From contig JADJES010000001.1 in assembly GCA_016708955.1 (NCBI GenBank), forward strand, positions 124,001 through 188,000: 64,000 bases of DNA. Reading direction: 5' to 3'. The stretch's first letter is position 1; the number at the start of each line of letters is the position of its first letter. Shown piece by piece: positions 63,369 through 64,000 of the stretch. The position numbers were made by a program, and so were the translations under genes. The notes beneath the pieces were generated by a model. The model was given only the letters and a program-made list of their open reading frames with translations. It searched no databases and was not told where the DNA came from. The DNA is from Nitrosomonas sp. (GTDB lineage Bacteria > Pseudomonadota > Gammaproteobacteria > Burkholderiales > Nitrosomonadaceae).

Positions 63369-64000
63369 AACTTGATTCCTTGAGTTTGTAATCCGATTGG
63401 GGGATTTTGATTTTCTGGCCTATATTTTTCCTGACTGAAACCAAATGTTTCAATTCCGATACGTATAAGATCAGGTTCAATACCTAATGCCCAAGCAGTT
63501 CCGGTAGCTGCTAATACATTTTCTATTTCACGCGCGCTATGTTTGCCAATTGATTCAGATATTTCCATCAATCTGACCAGTGGTAATTCATCAGCACCGG
63601 TAACAAGCATGATTGTGTTATTACGTACTATTACAGCGCGCTTACCTTGCTTATGACCCGTTCCGTTGACGCGATGCTGAGCAATTACTGGCAAGTCCGG
63701 GTTAATGCTGAAGAAAATTACCTCGCCATGACACAATTCGGATATCTCAACCAACATTTCATCCTTGGCATTGAGCACTGCAGCACCGATGGGTAGCTTT
63801 ACACCTTTTTCCACATCATCGACAGCCGCAGCTGTCGGCGTTACAACATCAACTTGTGTGCGTAGTACAGTAAAAACTTGTTTCAGGGTTTCGATTCCAT
63901 GGCGGCCAAAATGACTGGCTGGGTCAACATTGGTGATGACGCCAACCTGACAGCTATCGTATACCAGACCCTCATTGAGTATGGATTCAAAGCCATTCTC
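63365..64000 (-). CDS. cphA: Cyanophycin synthetase paralogue, partial (runs off the window)
   Basis: The frame is open to the right edge and encodes the last 211 residues of a second cyanophycin synthetase: VGVITNVDPASHFGRHGIETLKQ, then a segment parallel to CphA (VKLPIGAAVLNAKDEMLVEISELC; VLAATGTAWALGIEPDLIRIGIETFG). It ends at the point where the Mur-ligase central domain ends, so it lacks the C-terminal domain with the DYGHNPDA segment seen in its neighbour. Tandem paralogous synthetases (CphA' and CphA) are known from some non-cyanobacteria. Confidence 0.9.
   Translation of the reverse strand, partial: ENGFESILNEGLVYDSCQVGVITNVDPASHFGRHGIETLKQVFTVLRTQVDVVTPTAAAVDDVEKGVKLPIGAAVLNAKDEMLVEISELCHGEVIFFSINPDLPVIAQHRVNGTGHKQGKRAVIVRNNTIMLVTGADELPLVRLMEISESIGKHSAREIENVLAATGTAWALGIEPDLIRIGIETFGFSQEKYRPENQNPPIGLQTQGIKL

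Overview
The window looks like the chromosome of an ammonia-oxidising betaproteobacterium of the Nitrosomonas type. This is an inference from gene content: a tandem pair of cyanophycin synthetases, a malate-CoA ligase plus malyl-CoA lyase module, a type IV pilus gene set, and beta/gammaproteobacterial versions of housekeeping genes (zapD, coaE, rsmD, hemCD, ppc). No 16S rRNA or amo gene is present to settle it. No tRNA, rRNA or CRISPR array was seen.

Layout. 1-9.5 kb: housekeeping and regulatory genes (cutA, an ornithine cyclodeaminase homologue, typA, a PAS hybrid histidine kinase, a MazG-like pyrophosphohydrolase, a methyltransferase, rhlE). 9.5-16 kb: a leftward drug-efflux operon (outer-membrane factor, adaptor, RND pump, DUF192 protein). 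16.4-18.2 kb: a frameshifted GAF-GGDEF-EAL gene. 18.4-24 kb: chromosome-partition block with a parS site, mnmG, rsmG, parA, parB, then a Trm112-like gene and an ADP-ribosylglycohydrolase homologue. 24.2-27.4 kb: mcl, mtkA, mtkB, which together would split malate into acetyl-CoA and glyoxylate through malyl-CoA.

27.4-41.1 kb is the accessory region. It starts with a REP-associated tyrosine transposase (RAYT) broken by one in-frame TGA and flanked by inverted REP sequences, and a 148-bp element with perfect 20-bp ends. Four ordinary genes follow, one of them frameshifted. Then comes a type I restriction-modification locus: hsdM, an hsdS split by an ISL3-family insertion sequence, a VapBC-like toxin-antitoxin pair, a small GIY-YIG nuclease gene, and hsdR. 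Five complete copies and one half copy of a 65-70 bp palindromic repeat (GTCATTCCGA...TCGAAATGACA type) lie in this locus. One full and one half copy sit in frame inside hsdM, and two flank the GIY-YIG gene.

41-64 kb returns to core genes: pilU and pilT, two HDOD signalling proteins, ferredoxin-coaD-rsmD-M16 peptidase homologue, ppc, divergent hemC-hemD-hemY, an AscD-like reductase, a frameshifted SDR epimerase, pilC-pilD-coaE-zapD, and a cphA pair running off the right edge.

Two themes stand out. First, at least seven families of short inverted-repeat elements occupy the gaps between genes. Second, several genes (GGDEF/EAL, alpha/beta hydrolase, SDR epimerase, the IS transposase twice) need a single-base shift to be read whole, often at short homopolymers. 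That could be real decay, recoding or sequence error. The most interesting candidate system is the GIY-YIG nuclease with its GTCATTCCGA palindromes, which resembles the RAYT/REP arrangement found 10 kb away.
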